Shown here: positions 35,842 to 47,761 of the stretch, piece after piece
Layout of the letters: each line of letters begins with the position of its first letter
Position numbering within the stretch: the first letter of the stretch is position 1
From: Prinsepia uniflora
Lineage: Eukaryota; Streptophyta; Magnoliopsida; Rosales; Rosaceae
Direction: 5' to 3'
DNA length: 64,000 nt
Assembly: GCA_032719365.1 (NCBI GenBank)
Contig: CM064871.1
Coordinates: forward strand, 32,647,566-32,711,565
The notes under the pieces: model-generated
The model's input: only the letters and a program-made list of their open reading frames with translations
What the model was told of the DNA's origin: nothing
The model's database searches: none
Position numbers and translations under genes: made by a program

Positions 35842-36483
35842 ATTATGAGGAGCTTCTAGTTTCTAGAGGATTTGTGAGGATTGTGTGTGTTAAATTCTAG
35901 CGATGATTATGATCTACACCTGTTATTGTTGGGATCCGCCTACTACAGGAGTGTTTAGTTTAGTATCAGGATGATTTCGTTTGAGGCATCTTCTTGGATG
36001 GTAGTGCATATTCCCTTTTGTTGTACTGAGGTAGGCGAGTGAAGATTACACTGAGGTTGTGGACATACATAGAAAGGATGGAGATTACTCGAGGATGCGT
36101 AAGGTGTCTCAGGATTGTTAAGAAAGTTTTTAAGATCGCCAAATTTGAGACTGAGTTTGGAGGCAGGATTGAGTTTTCTGGAATTTATTCCACTTGGAGG
36201 TGCATTGTACAGTTTGGTAGACGTAGAAAGTTGAGTCCCTAGTAGATTGGGTCTTTTTGAGTTTACCGAGAGGATAGGCACGATAACATACATATTGGCT
36301 TTGTCTTTGGAGCTCTTTAAGGTTCGTAAGTTGTTTCAGGTTTTCATGCATCGGGAGTACTTATGTGATGAGTCTCACAAGTAAGTGGAGAAACTAGTTA
36401 AACTAATATAAGGTTTTGAGCTTGGTGAGTAGCCTCCACAGATCCGGAATCGGACAAAAAAGGTACTACATCAGGTGACTATT
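35842..36483 (+). pseudogene. Chromovirus integrase fragment, right half
   Basis: Continues 22318. Pieces in order: FLEDL and GLCVLNSSDDYDLHLLLLG (core end), YSTWRCIVQFGRRRKLSP (GPY-type KLSP motif), ALSLELFKVRKLFQVFMHRE and YLCDESHK (the VFHVSMLRKY region), then IRNRTKKVLHQ close to the chromodomain linker. Stops and frame changes are frequent. It ends where LTR H begins at 36484. Confidence 0.75.
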
Positions 36484-37388
36484 TGATAGGACCCGTCCCG
36501 ATCCCCTTGGGACCACCCGGGGACGTGCCCTGCTCCCGTTTCACACGCAACTCCAGCATACCAAAATTACCCTTAAACAGTTCAACATTGATAAATCACG
36601 ATAAATAAGTTCATACATAATTCTCAAGGGTTCAACAATGTTAGACAAGGGATAGTTCAAAATACAAATAACGAGCACGACATCTAGGTTTGCATATGTG
36701 CCAACCTACCCAGAAGTGGAGTCTAGGTGCGCAACGTCAATCTATGCCTAAGACTCAAAGTCCTCGTCCACCTCAATAGCACGGCCTAGAGGGGTCAGTA
36801 AAACAATAAGGGTGAGTGGGCCAGAAACATAAAGTTTATAAAACAATTTAATCATATAGTAAACATACGGTTTTACCCCTCCATTTTCAAATCATGCATG
36901 CATCAGAGTTAAAATCCATAACAATATATCATATAGCTGTATAAAGAGTAATATAATAATAATCATGAAATCAGCTGCTGCACTATACATCCCAACCCGA
37001 ACATCTCAGATGTCTGACGTCCCAGACACCTAATAAGGTCATAGTCCCAAGGCTACGCGTGCCACCCGAGGTCTCAATCCCGAGTCCTAATCTCGAACCC
37101 TGTCCAGGTTTGACATCCCAGATGCTTAACGTCCCAGACGTCCAATGTATGCAATCCTGCTCCTAAGTCACTCTACGGTCCGGTCACTCCGTAAAATGAC
37201 CCCTCGTAGGCAATGCACCGTGACCACTCTGGGGTACCAACATCCGGAGGAGACAGTATAACTAGGGTAAGTCTATACAGTGCAGAACTGAAGAAAAACA
37301 TCAAAATTCGTGTTTAAATCTCAAACTAGTGCATAACTAACCAGACGGGCCTCATGCCAAAAACCTCGTGGTACGTGTATGAATAATA
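36484..37388 (-). mobile_element. 3' LTR of element H, first piece
   Basis: Starts TGATAGGACCCGTCCC, the same family as TGACAGGACCCGCCCC at 47762 (shared GGGACGTGCCCTGCTCCCG). It has the gene-free LTR interior with GCTACGCGTGCCACCCGAGG and a CCTGATGT/CAGATGTCTGACGTCC cluster. It breaks at a TAATA target duplication and resumes at 43501. Confidence 0.85.
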
Positions 37389-39231
37389 TGTGACGACCCA
37401 TCCCGAATTAATGGGATTAATTAACGATTAATGACGGAATAGCGAGACTAATCAGGGTTTAGATGAGGATTAGCGAACGTTTAGGTGAAATGACGATTTT
37501 GCCCCTAGAATGGGCAAATAGTTAATTTTTCGTTCAGGCGGTCAAATGGACTTTGGCCGATGACTGTGACGTAGTTTGGGACGTCACGAGCTCATAGACA
37601 GGTGGCACGCTCGATTCCGAGGTTCAAGGTAGAAGTTATGACGATCGGAATCCAAGGGCATTTTGGTAATTTGGTTGAATAAGGGCCAATAGTTGACTTT
37701 TGACCCGGGAGGTCCGATGGACGAGGGCCAAGGACCATTACGTAGATTGAGATAATACGAATTCGTAGACAGGCGGCACGTCGAATTCGGACGTTCGACG
37801 AAGAAATTAAGGTTCACGGAAGTCCAAAGGTACTATTGCACGTTTTATGAGACGAGGAACTTTTGGACTTAAGTGGGGCCCAAATATTTCTGTACTGCCC
37901 AATGGATGAGTGACAAGTGTCACTCATCCACTGGACATCATTTTACATTCATGCATATCATCTTCATTCTTGTTCATGCATACCAAACCCAAGTGAACCC
38001 GATCTCACAACCCACCCCTTTTACCTTGTTGATCGACCATGAACCCAGAGGGCTTGAGATGATGACCGTGAGGGATGAAGATGGTGGCTGGTGAAGGGAG
38101 ATCGCCGTGCACGGCGGCGAGGGCTCACGGCGGCGCGGGCTCAGGAAACCAGGTAACCACTCGATTACCTGGTTAGGCCCAAATTTCATGTTCATTTGAT
38201 TTGGACGTTATGGATTGTTATAGAGGTTTAGATAAGGATTATTAGGTTGTTAGAACGGTTTAGAAGAGGTTTTTGTGGTGGTTGGACGGCTGTGGAAGCC
38301 GTGGGAGGAAAATGAAAATTTAGGCCGTGAGGCCCTTTGAAAATGGATAGGATTTAATGGTTTTCTTTAGGTTTTGATGATTGGAAATGATAGAAAACAT
38401 CAAAATAAGAAGATTGGGATTGGAAAGGAGAAGATTGGACGAAAAATGAAGGAGGAGGCTGGTCGGACCGGTCACGCCGGACCAGCTGTACAGAGTGAAC
38501 CGGCTGGACCGGTTTGACCAAGCTTGAAGAAGGTGAACAGTACTGGCGAGTGAGGCCCACGTGCAGGACCATTCTTGGGCGCGTAAGGCGCATGCTCACT
38601 TTTTTGGGGAATTTTCCAACATATGAAATCATCTATTCGATGTAACGAACATTTTGGGACTGGTTTCGGGTCAATCAGACATCGTTTCGATATAATTCGG
38701 GACGTCCGAAGGTTTAGGTTCGGCTTTACAAATAGTTAGAAAATCGGGAAAATTATGGGACTTTAATGAGAGGTTAATGAGGCTATTAGTAACCCTCTAA
38801 ATTAATTTGGACAGGTTCGGAAATCCCGGAGGTGACGTTTGGCCCAGGAAGACGTTTTGGCACGCGTATCGAGGCGCGGTTTCAGACGGTCTGTGAGTAG
38901 ACCTTTCTTTCGAAATTGATGCATGAATAAATGTTTTATAATTGTTTTAGAACACGTTTTGTGATGCCATGAGTGCATTTGTTTGTGGTAGCTTAGGATC
39001 GACATACTTGCACGTTTTTCGAGGTTTTCAGTTTTATGTTGTACCTTTGCGTACTATGTTTTCAATGACGATTTAATGAACGGATTTTGGATTTGGAAAT
39101 ATGAAATCGGGCACGAGACCCATTTGATTTACGAACTCTCGGACTTGGAGTCCATTTGATTTGACGAGGAATTAAACTGAGGGTCCATTTAAGTTATACG
39201 ATCGGACGAGGGTCCCGTTGGTTTACGAATT

Positions 39232-39470
39232 CGGGCTTGAGGCCCATTTTGTTGTAATATCGGGCTGGAGGCCCAGTTGATTGTAGTATCGGGCTTGAGG
39301 CTCTATTGGTTGTGAAATCGGGCTTGAGGCCCTGTTGATTTGTGGTTTCGGGCTTAGGGCCCAATTAGCCGTGGTATCGGGCTTGAGGCCCTGTTGATTG
39401 TGAAATCGGGCTTGAGTCCCAGTTCGATTTATGAAATGAGAATTCGGGCATGAGACCCTGTTGAACTGTG
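39232..39470 (+). repeat. Tandem short-hairpin minisatellite (GGGC...GCCC)
   Basis: Units of about 29 bp start near 39232, 39260, 39289, 39318, 39348, 39377 and 39406, each with CGGGC-TTGAG-GCCC or a variant, then a TGTTGATT spacer. The arms can pair (GGGC/GCCC). Later units shift to GGGC/GTCCC or GGGCATGAGACCC. Confidence 0.8.
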
Positions 39471-39653
39471 GATTTAGGCCGAGGCCTGTGAAATGGATTT
39501 TGAATCGGATTCGAGGAATACTATTGAGATGAATCGGGTATGAGACCCAGTTGAAATATGTTTTGAGAAAGAAAGTGATTTGAAAATGTATTATACCCTC
39601 CATATGATTATATGGTCTCCTCCACACGTCGACCTGGAGAACCACGATCCACA

Positions 39654-42571
39654 TGACAGGACCCATCCCAATCCCCCTGGGATTAGTGCTGGATGACCCT
39701 GCTCCCGTCTGACACGAAGTGTCAGACAAGGGATATTTCCAACCTTTGCTCTCCCGGGCTATCAGAGTACGCTAGGATCCGGAGGAGGTATGTGATATCT
39801 CAGTCTCTGCTACAGTCCACATCCGATGTCAACCTGAAGGGCAGTCAAAACATTAAAAACTGTGAGTGGACAAAACAAGAGTTTATAAAAACATTTCATA
39901 AGAAGACATTTGTACCCTTCACTAAAAAGCATGCATGCATTCGAAAACCATTTAACCAAAGAAACCATATGTTGGACTAAGCCCAAAACTATAATGAAAT
40001 AGACCATACGGCCCACTGCCCAAATCATAAAGAAACCAATAAGGGACTCAGTCCAAAACCATAACCATACTGAAATCAAGTACACGAACTCCTGCTCAAA
40101 TCTTGTATCCACATAACATATATCATATTTATATCACATACACATATAATTCACACAACCAATCCTGTCACGGTTTCCAAAGCTATGCGCGTGCTATCCA
40201 GGTCTCAATCCAAGTCATCTCAAAGTCAAGGTCAATGTTCGCAGACCACTGACCCTACCCAAGGTAATAGTAACCATAGCCTTGCTGAGAGTAAGGAACC
40301 CAACTAGGGGGTGACTCCACTCAGTTGGTGCTCCGTGACTACTCCGGGGTCCACCCAGACCAACGACCCTGCCCGGAGGAGATAGAACATGTAAAGGAAG
40401 GTAGATGAACATATATATACATAACATAAACATTCATGCCCGGTTCCCCTAAACCGTCATGATCCATAACATTCATTCCATGCCCGGTTCCCATAAACTG
40501 TCGTGTACCATAATAACATAACAAGGGTTCATGCTGGTTCTCATAAACCGCCATGAACCACGATACCATAACAAGGGTTCATGCCGGTTCCCATAAACTG
40601 TCATGAACCTGGAAATCCATTTAAGGTTCCCTGACCTGAAATCAAAACCGTAAAGTAACCTGGGTCTCGTGCCCGAACATAGGACATCAGTTGGGCACCG
40701 TGCCCGATATCTGAGGTCATATGCCCGAGACAAAACCAAATGGGTCTCATACCCGAGTTTATCCTTTTGGAAATCCAAAACCATTTCATTTAGACCAATA
40801 CAGAAATACAGACCCGTATAGGCACCGTAAAGGGCCGAAACCTCGAATTACGTGCCTATACGTAACCACACATCCAAATACACTCATGACATCACAAATA
40901 AGTATTTAAAACATATAATAAACATTTATGCATGCACCAATTTAGAAAACAAAGTCCACTCACAGACCGTCTGAGCTACCGCCTCGATTTGCGTGTATAG
41001 GCTCTACCGAGCCGATCACTGTCATTGGGACACCCAAACCTGTCCAAATTTTAATACAAGGTTACTAACTACTTAATTAACCTCTTACCAAAGCCCCGTA
41101 AGTTTCCCGAACTTTTAACTATTTTTAAACCGACCTTAATCCTTCCGATAGCCCGAAACCTATCGAAACGATGTCCGATTGACACGAGACCAGTCCCAAA
41201 ATCTTCGTTACTTCGAATAGAAGATTTCCCGTGTTAAAAACTTCCCCAAATTATGGCCCACGTCCCCTAGAAGGTCGAAAACACTGTTCATTGTCTCTAC
41301 CTCCAACTGAACCAGTTTTTACTGGTCACGGTACTGTTCACCCGTCTTCAACCTCGGTTTTCTCTCGTTTTCAGACCGATTTTAGGTCCATTTCATCTCC
41401 TTTTAATCCTAATATCATCCTAATCCTATTTCCTATCATTTAGACATTAAAACCCGAGCAGAAACCACCCAAAACGGTGCTTCATCCGCCGTTCATGGCG
41501 GCCGGACTTTTCCCCACCATCCACGGCCATTTCCATCCATCCTAAACCACGAAAACAATCCTATTCTACTCCTAGGGTCCCCAGAAACCTTACCCAATTA
41601 AAGAAATCGATTAAAAACCATTAAAACTCAAATTTGGATTTTTGAATATTTCTCACCTTACGGGTCCTCTCCAGCAGTGAGCCGCCGTGGCTCGCCACCG
41701 TTCCCGTCTTCCTCAGCCCTTCATCACCTCACTCACGGTCATACACAAGCACATGAGGAATGGTGGTATGTGTGTGTGTGCTTGTTCGAAGAACAAAGAA
41801 GAAAATGAAGAAAATGGAGAAGTATGAAAAATGGTGGGGGTTTCGGGTTTGTGTGTTTGGGGAAGGAGAAAATGTTGATCTGATGAGGGAAGAGAAATGG
41901 AGGGTAAGGATTTGAGAGATTAAATTAGATGAATGGCTAGGATTTAATGTTAGAAAGTTTAATTATAAAATAATTAATATAATAGTATTTAATTATGTAG
42001 ATCCACAATTTAGGGGATTATCCAATGGGATGAGTGACACTTGTCACTCATCCATGGGACCCACCTAAAATATCTAGCCCAATCAGATTTTACCAAATCA
42101 TCACCGTCTCGAAGTACGTACATAGTGAAATCGAACTTTCGTGACCTATAACTTCACCATCGAACGTCCGAATTCGACGTTCCGCCTGTCTAGGGATTCG
42201 TATCGTCTCAATCTACGTAATGATCCTCGGCCCTCGGCCATCGGACCTCTCGGTCAAAAAGTCAACATTTGACCCCTTTTAACCAAAATTACTAAAATGC
42301 CCCTAAACTTCCGAAAGTCATAACTTCCTCCTCGAACATCGTAATTCAACGTGCCACCTGTCTATGAACTCGTGACATCACGAACTACGTCACGGCCATC
42401 GGTCAAAGTCCATTTGACCGCCGGATCAAAAAGTCAACGTTTTGCCACCACTTAGGGGCAAAACGGTCATTTTGCATCGTTCGTTCGATTTCGCCCAACT
42501 AATCACGAATTAACCTCACTAATCGTGATTAGTCACTAATCTAATCCTGGAATTTGGGACGGGTCGTTACA
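39654..42571 (-). mobile_element. Solo LTR (2.9 kb), TSD CCACA
   Basis: On plus TGACAGGACCCATCCC to GGGACGGGTCGTTACA. CCACA flanks it exactly (39649-39653, 42572-42576). It carries the terminal stem-loop (39707), hairpin units (about 40440-40615), GGGTCTCGTGCCCG units (40650-40760), donor-like rc site (about 40965), palindrome (42027-42053) and TTGAC pairs (42250-42440). Confidence 0.95.
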
Positions 42572-43500
42572 CCACAGACGAGAATGGGTATCCCTATAGG
42601 GATCCCGTTCCAAGAGTGGTGGTTACGATTTATGATATGGTCCCGGACCAGATTCTGGAGAGATGTGTGGACTAGATCCAGAGAGAGAGCTCAGACTAGA
42701 TCCAGAGAATGAGCCTCCCAGATGGAGAATTCCTAGGAGAACACTCGGAGTGAGACCCCGAGTAGTGTGCACACTAGTATAGATATGATTGATCGTGACA
42801 TATATCGGGGATGTGTTCCCTAGGGGTGTGTGCCCTGAGTTGGCATCTTCTCGGAAGTGCCGCGGATGGGTTATACGTATTTTGATACATATGTGGTTTA
42901 CAAAAAGAGATTTGAGGGCGGAGACCCTGTGTTCCATGTTTTAGAAAATGATTTAGGGTGAGACCCCGTATTCAATGTTTTGAGAATGGTTTTGGGTTGT
43001 GTTCCCACATGTATTGTTTTATGGTTTTAAGGTTGTGAGGGGACCCAAATGGATTAATGGTTCATGACGGCTTATGGGAACCGGCATGAACCCTTGAAAG
43101 GTTTTTATGGGTCATGACAGTTTATGGGAACCGGGGATGAACCCTGGAAAGGTTTTGAATATGGTTGACAAATGGTTTTATGAACGTTTTGATAAACGGT
43201 TTTTGAATGCATGCATATGCTTTTAATGAAGGGCATAAATGTCTTAAAGCGAAAAAGTTTTTATTAAAATGATTGTTTTTGTCCACTCACGACTTTTGAT
43301 GTTTTAATGCACTTCAGGTTGATCGCGGATGCGGGCTGTAGCAGAGACGTGACATCACACTCCTCCTCCTACGATCCTGACGTGCTTTGGAAGTCCCGGT
43401 GAGGGCTAGAGTTGGAATTTTCCCTGGTCTGACACTTCGTGTCAGACGGGATCAGGCGCATCCCACGTTAATGCCGGGGGATTTGGGATGGGTCCTGACA

Positions 43501-43858
43501 TAATAACTCAAGGCAGTTCAAATACTTCGATTCAATCATATAAATATAGTAATTAAAAAAGTTATGAATGCACGGTTTATCGAAATCAAAAGCCCACTCA
43601 CAGTCTGGTCCCGCCGCTAAAACGAATGTATAAACTTGTCCTGATGCTATCGTATGGTCCCTGTCATGTCCAAAGTACATATAAAAGTCACTATGGGTCC
43701 CTATAACTCAAACATGAAACCCTAGAATAAAACTGGCCCGGGAAATCTGGCCGAACACGCTTCTTGAGGCATTAAACCTAATTTTGACTAATTTAACGAT
43801 CTCCGATTGACACGAAACCATCGCCGTTGGATTCATATCGTCGAATCTTAGAAGATGG
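43501..43858 (-). mobile_element. 3' LTR of element H, second piece
   Basis: Resumes the LTR after the TAATA duplication and aligns with about 48660-48975 of the 5' LTR of H (CCCACTCACAG, CCCTGTCA(A/T)GTCCAAAGTA, CCGAACGCGCTTCC). It ends at a junction near 43858 where gag sequence starts directly, so the rest of the LTR, the PPT, pol and most of gag have been deleted. Confidence 0.7.
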
Positions 43859-43876
43859 TGGTGCCGCCAGACTGGC

Positions 43877-46800
43877 TGACACGACCCATCCCAATCCCCC
43901 CAGGATTACCATGGAATGTGACGTGCTCCCGTCTGACAAGAGGCGCCAGACAAGGGATAACCGATTGCCATTGCCCAAACGGGCTTCCAGAGTGCGTAAG
44001 GATCGATGGAGGAGGTGTGCGATGCTCAAGTCTCTGCTGCAGTCGTATCCGGAATCAACCTGAAGGGCATTGAAAACAAAAGCTGTGAGTGGACGAAAAT
44101 AAACAAGTCTGTTTAAAACATTTATAAGACATTTATGCCCCTCAGTAAAATCATATGCATGCACCAAAACCAATAATTCCATAATTATTTAGAAATAACC
44201 ATTAGGGCCTTAGCCCGGAAACCAAAGCATAGTTTCAATTTCCAAAAGTGAATCCAAGAGTTATTTCGTAAATCCAGTAATATGAACCATAAGGCATATA
44301 AACCATAACCATTATTTTAGCCACTGCACTATACACTCCAATCCGACATCCCTGATGTCTGACGTCCCTGACGTCAATAAGGTCACAATCACAAGGCTAC
44401 GCGTGCCACTCGGGTCTCAATTTCCGAGTTCAATCCCCGAACCCCGTTCGGGTACAGCATCCCCGATGCTTAGCGTCATAGACGCTGGACGTACTAGACG
44501 TCCGTGACCTCTCCGGGGTACCTCATCCGGAGGAGACAATATAATATGGAAGGATCTATACAGTGCAGTACCAAATACATTTTATAGATATCCACATGCA
44601 AAACATATAGGTATACATAGATAAAATCCGAACCATTCGTTACGTTTCATCAAACGAGTCTCATGCCCAAATACCGTGAAACGTGCCATAACCGAAATAT
44701 CATCAAAACCATTTATAGATTCCAGCATGTGAACATATATAAAATGTAAACCAGAAAACATTTATTCAATTCCATTTTAGGGTCCCCGACCCGCAATCAC
44801 ATGTAGAAATCAACTGGGCCCCTGGCCCGATTTCACAAGTTAACTGGGCCCCTGGCCCGATCCACATGTTAACTGGGCCCCTGGCCCGATTTCATAGTTC
44901 AACTGGGCCCCTGGCCCGATTTTACATTATTCAAGTTCGTAACCGTTTCATGAAATCATATCCAACCACATTTATGGAAATCGGTGAAAATCCAGAAAAT
45001 CTCGGTTTACGTGCAAATACGTAATTCACCTCGAAATGCGTGAAATCATTTTAAATTCACCGATATCCAAAGTAAATCATTTAATCATAATTATAACAAT
45101 CATAAAACAGTTATGCATGCATCGAATTTATGAAACCAATGTCCACTCACAGACCGTTTAACCGAGCGCCTCGATACGCGTGCCATAGGCCTTCCCGGCC
45201 ACCTCACTATCACCGGGACTCCCAATCCTGTTCAAATCAATTTAGAGGATCACTAACCTCATCATTAACATCCTATACAAGTCCCGTAATTTTCCCGAAT
45301 TTTTAAGTATTTTTAAACTGGATTTAAAACCTTCGGACATCCCGAACAATATCGAGACGGTGTCCGATCGACACGAAACCAATCCCAAAATGTTCGTTAC
45401 AATGTATAGGATAAAAGTCATGTTGGAAGTTTCCCAGAATTACCTCACACGCGCCCCCACGCGCCGGTTGAATTCCCTGCGCGTGAAACCCACGCGCCGG
45501 GTACTGTTCACCGTCGTTCAACCCGAACGACTGGTAAACGGGTCGCCGTGACCCGCGGGCCAACCCGACCGGTTCTCGGTCATTTCTCCATCAATTTGGA
45601 CGGGGTTTTCACCTGCAAGATCGTCTGAGCTCAACCAACAGTTCTGTGGAATCAAAAACTAGAAGTAACGTCCAGATTATTACCTCTGACTCGAACCCGA
45701 AACACAGAAATCCGATCGTCCTTCCTCCCAATTCCGGCCGCCTCGAGTCCCAAAATCACGTCCACAAGGTTTGTTTAAGCTCAGAGAACTCCGTAGGATC
45801 AAATCCAACGTCCAAAACCCATCCAAAACCCGTTCACCATTTTTGGTTTCGAACCGGGTTACGGGCACCGCCGTCCCCGCCGTGCCCAGCTCACTTCGAG
45901 CTTCGAAACCCAGTCTCCCGTGTCTGTTTCTGACCCCAAGTCCCAAAGGAGTCGAGAAGGAGCTCAGAAACACGACGGATCGTCGATTTCCAAAAACCTG
46001 GGCAAAACTTCCTCCCGGGTTTACACGGCCGCCGTGGACCACCGCTGCCGCCGCCGACGTCCTGCCGCCTCCCGCTGGTTCTCACAATTTCAGTGACCCA
46101 CACACGTGCACAGAGGAGATGTGTGAAGGTTTTGGGTGCACGGTTCGAATGGTTGTGCAGGTAAGCAAAAATAAAATGGGAAGGGAGATGATAAGGAAAA
46201 ATGAATGGTCCAGATTCAATCTCACTATTGAGATTAAGGGTCCAGATCAAAAGATGAAAAATAAGTGGGAAATACTTTATATTATTTAAATCCTATATTT
46301 TAAACAATCTGACCAATCCAGATCTGATCCCAATAATTAAAGATTAGTGGTCCACGTGTCCCACTCAGAATTCCAGGCCAATCAGAAAACGCCACGTGTC
46401 CACGCCTCGTAATGCGTGCATAACGAAACCAAACTTCCGTGACCCATAACTTCGTCGTCGAATCTCCGATTTTGGCGTGCCGCCTGTCGTTGGATTCGCA
46501 TCGACGAAACCTACGTAACGGTCCTTGGCCCTCGGCCATCGGACATCCCGGTCAAAAAGTCAACATTTCCCCTTCTATCGTCCAAATTACGAAAATGCCC
46601 CTGGACTTCCGTACATCATAACTTTCACCACGAACGTCGGAATCGAACGTGCCACCTGTCTATGAACTCGTGACGTCCCGAACTACGTCACGGTCATCGG
46701 TCAAAGTCCATTTGACCATCCGAATTAAAAGTCAACGTTTTGCCCACGCCCAGGGGCAAAACGGTCATTTTGCACAATTCGTCCGAAACGCTCAACTAAT

Positions 46801-47058
46801 CCCAGATTAGTAAATCACAATTAAATATTATTAAATCCCGATATTCGGGACGGGTCGTTACAACCTTCCCTCCTTAAAGAATTTCGTCCTCGAAATTACC
46901 AATCTCCTTATTCCACAACCACCTTGTGGAAAACAATTCGACCACACTTCTGTGTACACTTGTACACCCACATACTGGGACAACACCAGTCACGATTGCC
47001 AGACGGGAGCACGTCACATTCCATGGTAATCCTGGGGGGATTGGGATGGGTCGTGTCA
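43877..47058 (-). mobile_element. Aberrant LTR insertion with inverted LTR ends, TSD CTGGC
   Basis: CTGGC flanks both sides (43872-43876, 47059-47063). Left: a full minus-strand LTR 43877-46862 (TGACACGACCCATCCC to CGGGACGGGTCGTTACA, 2986 bp). Then about 130 bp starting with the polypurine tract (rc AACCTTCCCTCC). Right: 59 bp identical to the LTR head but inverted (47000-47058). A normal element would end with another LTR in the same orientation. See findings. Confidence 0.85.
44812..44930 (-). repeat. Tandem repeat, four 30-bp GGGCC units
   Basis: Units begin at 44812, 44842, 44871 and 44901: AACTGGGCCCCTGGCCCGAT plus a 9-11 bp TTCACAAGTT-like spacer. On the LTR sense strand each reads CGGGCCAGGGGCCC, a short hairpin. 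It sits at the equivalent place to the 39232 array in another LTR subfamily. Confidence 0.85.
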
Positions 47059-47746
47059 CTGGCCTCGACACGTACCGCAGCGTCGACCAAATCTCTCAGT
47101 GAAGCATGAGTAGCAGTAGTCACACTTGCCTGGATCTCCCCTCGGAGTCCAAGCTCAAACCTTTGGCATTTGTCCTCCTCCGTGCTCACGAATGATGCAG
47201 CGAACCGGGATAGTTTTCCGAAAGTTTGCTCGTAGTCTGCAACGGACATGTCACCCTGCTCCAGCTGCAGGAATTCAGCCTCCCGCGCCGCGCGAAAGGA
47301 TCGCGGGTAGTACTGGTCCAGAAATCTGGAACGGAAAGCTTCCCAAGTAGTGGTATGGACAGACCACCCAAACATTTCGAGTCCGTGCCACCACTGGTAG
47401 GCTCCTCCTTCCAGCAAGAAGGCCGCCATAGTTACCCGTTCGCCCGGAGGGCAGTGCATCACCGAGAAGATCCTCTCCCACTTGGTGATCCAATCATGAG
47501 CATCCTCGGGGTTTGATCCCCCGCAGAAAGGATTGGCTCCCAACCGTTGAGCCCTTTCAATGCTCGCGCATTCCATCTCCCTTTCCAGATCCTCGTCAGT
47601 TCGTGTATGAGGAATTCTCCTAGGAGGCATAACCAACTGTCAAGAGGCATAGATCAGAAAACAATATTCTTAAAAGTCGAAAAGTAACTAGTACTAATCG
47701 CTAGTCTAGCATGCTAACCATACCCTAGTACTGACCACAACCTAGT

Positions 47747-47758
47747 GCTCTGATACCA
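47747..47758 (-). other. Primer-binding site of element H
   Basis: GCTCTGATACCA on plus, 3 bp from the 5' LTR at 47762. Confidence 0.9.
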
Positions 47759-47761
47759 AGC

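Larger units (their letters stand above)
37389..43500 (+). mobile_element. Solo LTR (about 3.2 kb without insert), TSD TAATA
   Basis: Starts TGTGACGACCCATCCC and ends GGGATGGGTCCTGACA. TAATA flanks both ends exactly (37384-37388, 43501-43505). Another solo LTR splits it at 39654. In order it holds the TGACAAGTGTCA palindrome (37903), donor-like GTGAGT (38893), at least seven tandem GGGCTTGAGGCCC units (39232-39410), hairpin units (43059-43140), acceptor-like CTTCAG (43317) and the terminal stem-loop (43428). Confidence 0.93.
43859..47630 (-). pseudogene. gag: Gag 5' part of element H, split by an insertion
   Basis: The main piece is 47630-47059: start MPPRRIPHTR, then AQRLGANPFCGGSNPEDAHD, MHCPPGERVTMAAFLLEGGA, EAFRSRFLDQYYPRSFRAAR, EFLQLEQGDMSVADYE, LSRFAASFVSTEEDKCQRFE, LRDLVDAAVRVEAS. 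This Retrotrans_gag domain is intact over about 190 codons. At 47059 the frame enters inserted LTR sequence (43877-47058, TSD CTGGC). A short gag remnant (43859-43876) lies beyond the insert. Linker, zinc knuckle and pol are deleted. The 5' LTR of H is 130 bp upstream. Confidence 0.85.

Noticed and set aside
39223..39729. 168-codon frame on minus
   Set aside because: Produced by the tandem GGGCTTGAGGCCC repeats and the LTR head; no domain.
45771..46289. 172-codon frame on plus
   Set aside because: Lies inside the LTR 43877-46862, antisense to it, with no recognisable domain and low-complexity composition.
47000..47058. C-terminal extension of H gag into a novel tail
   Set aside because: The added residues are the translation of an inverted LTR end flanked by a CTGGC duplication, not a real protein end.
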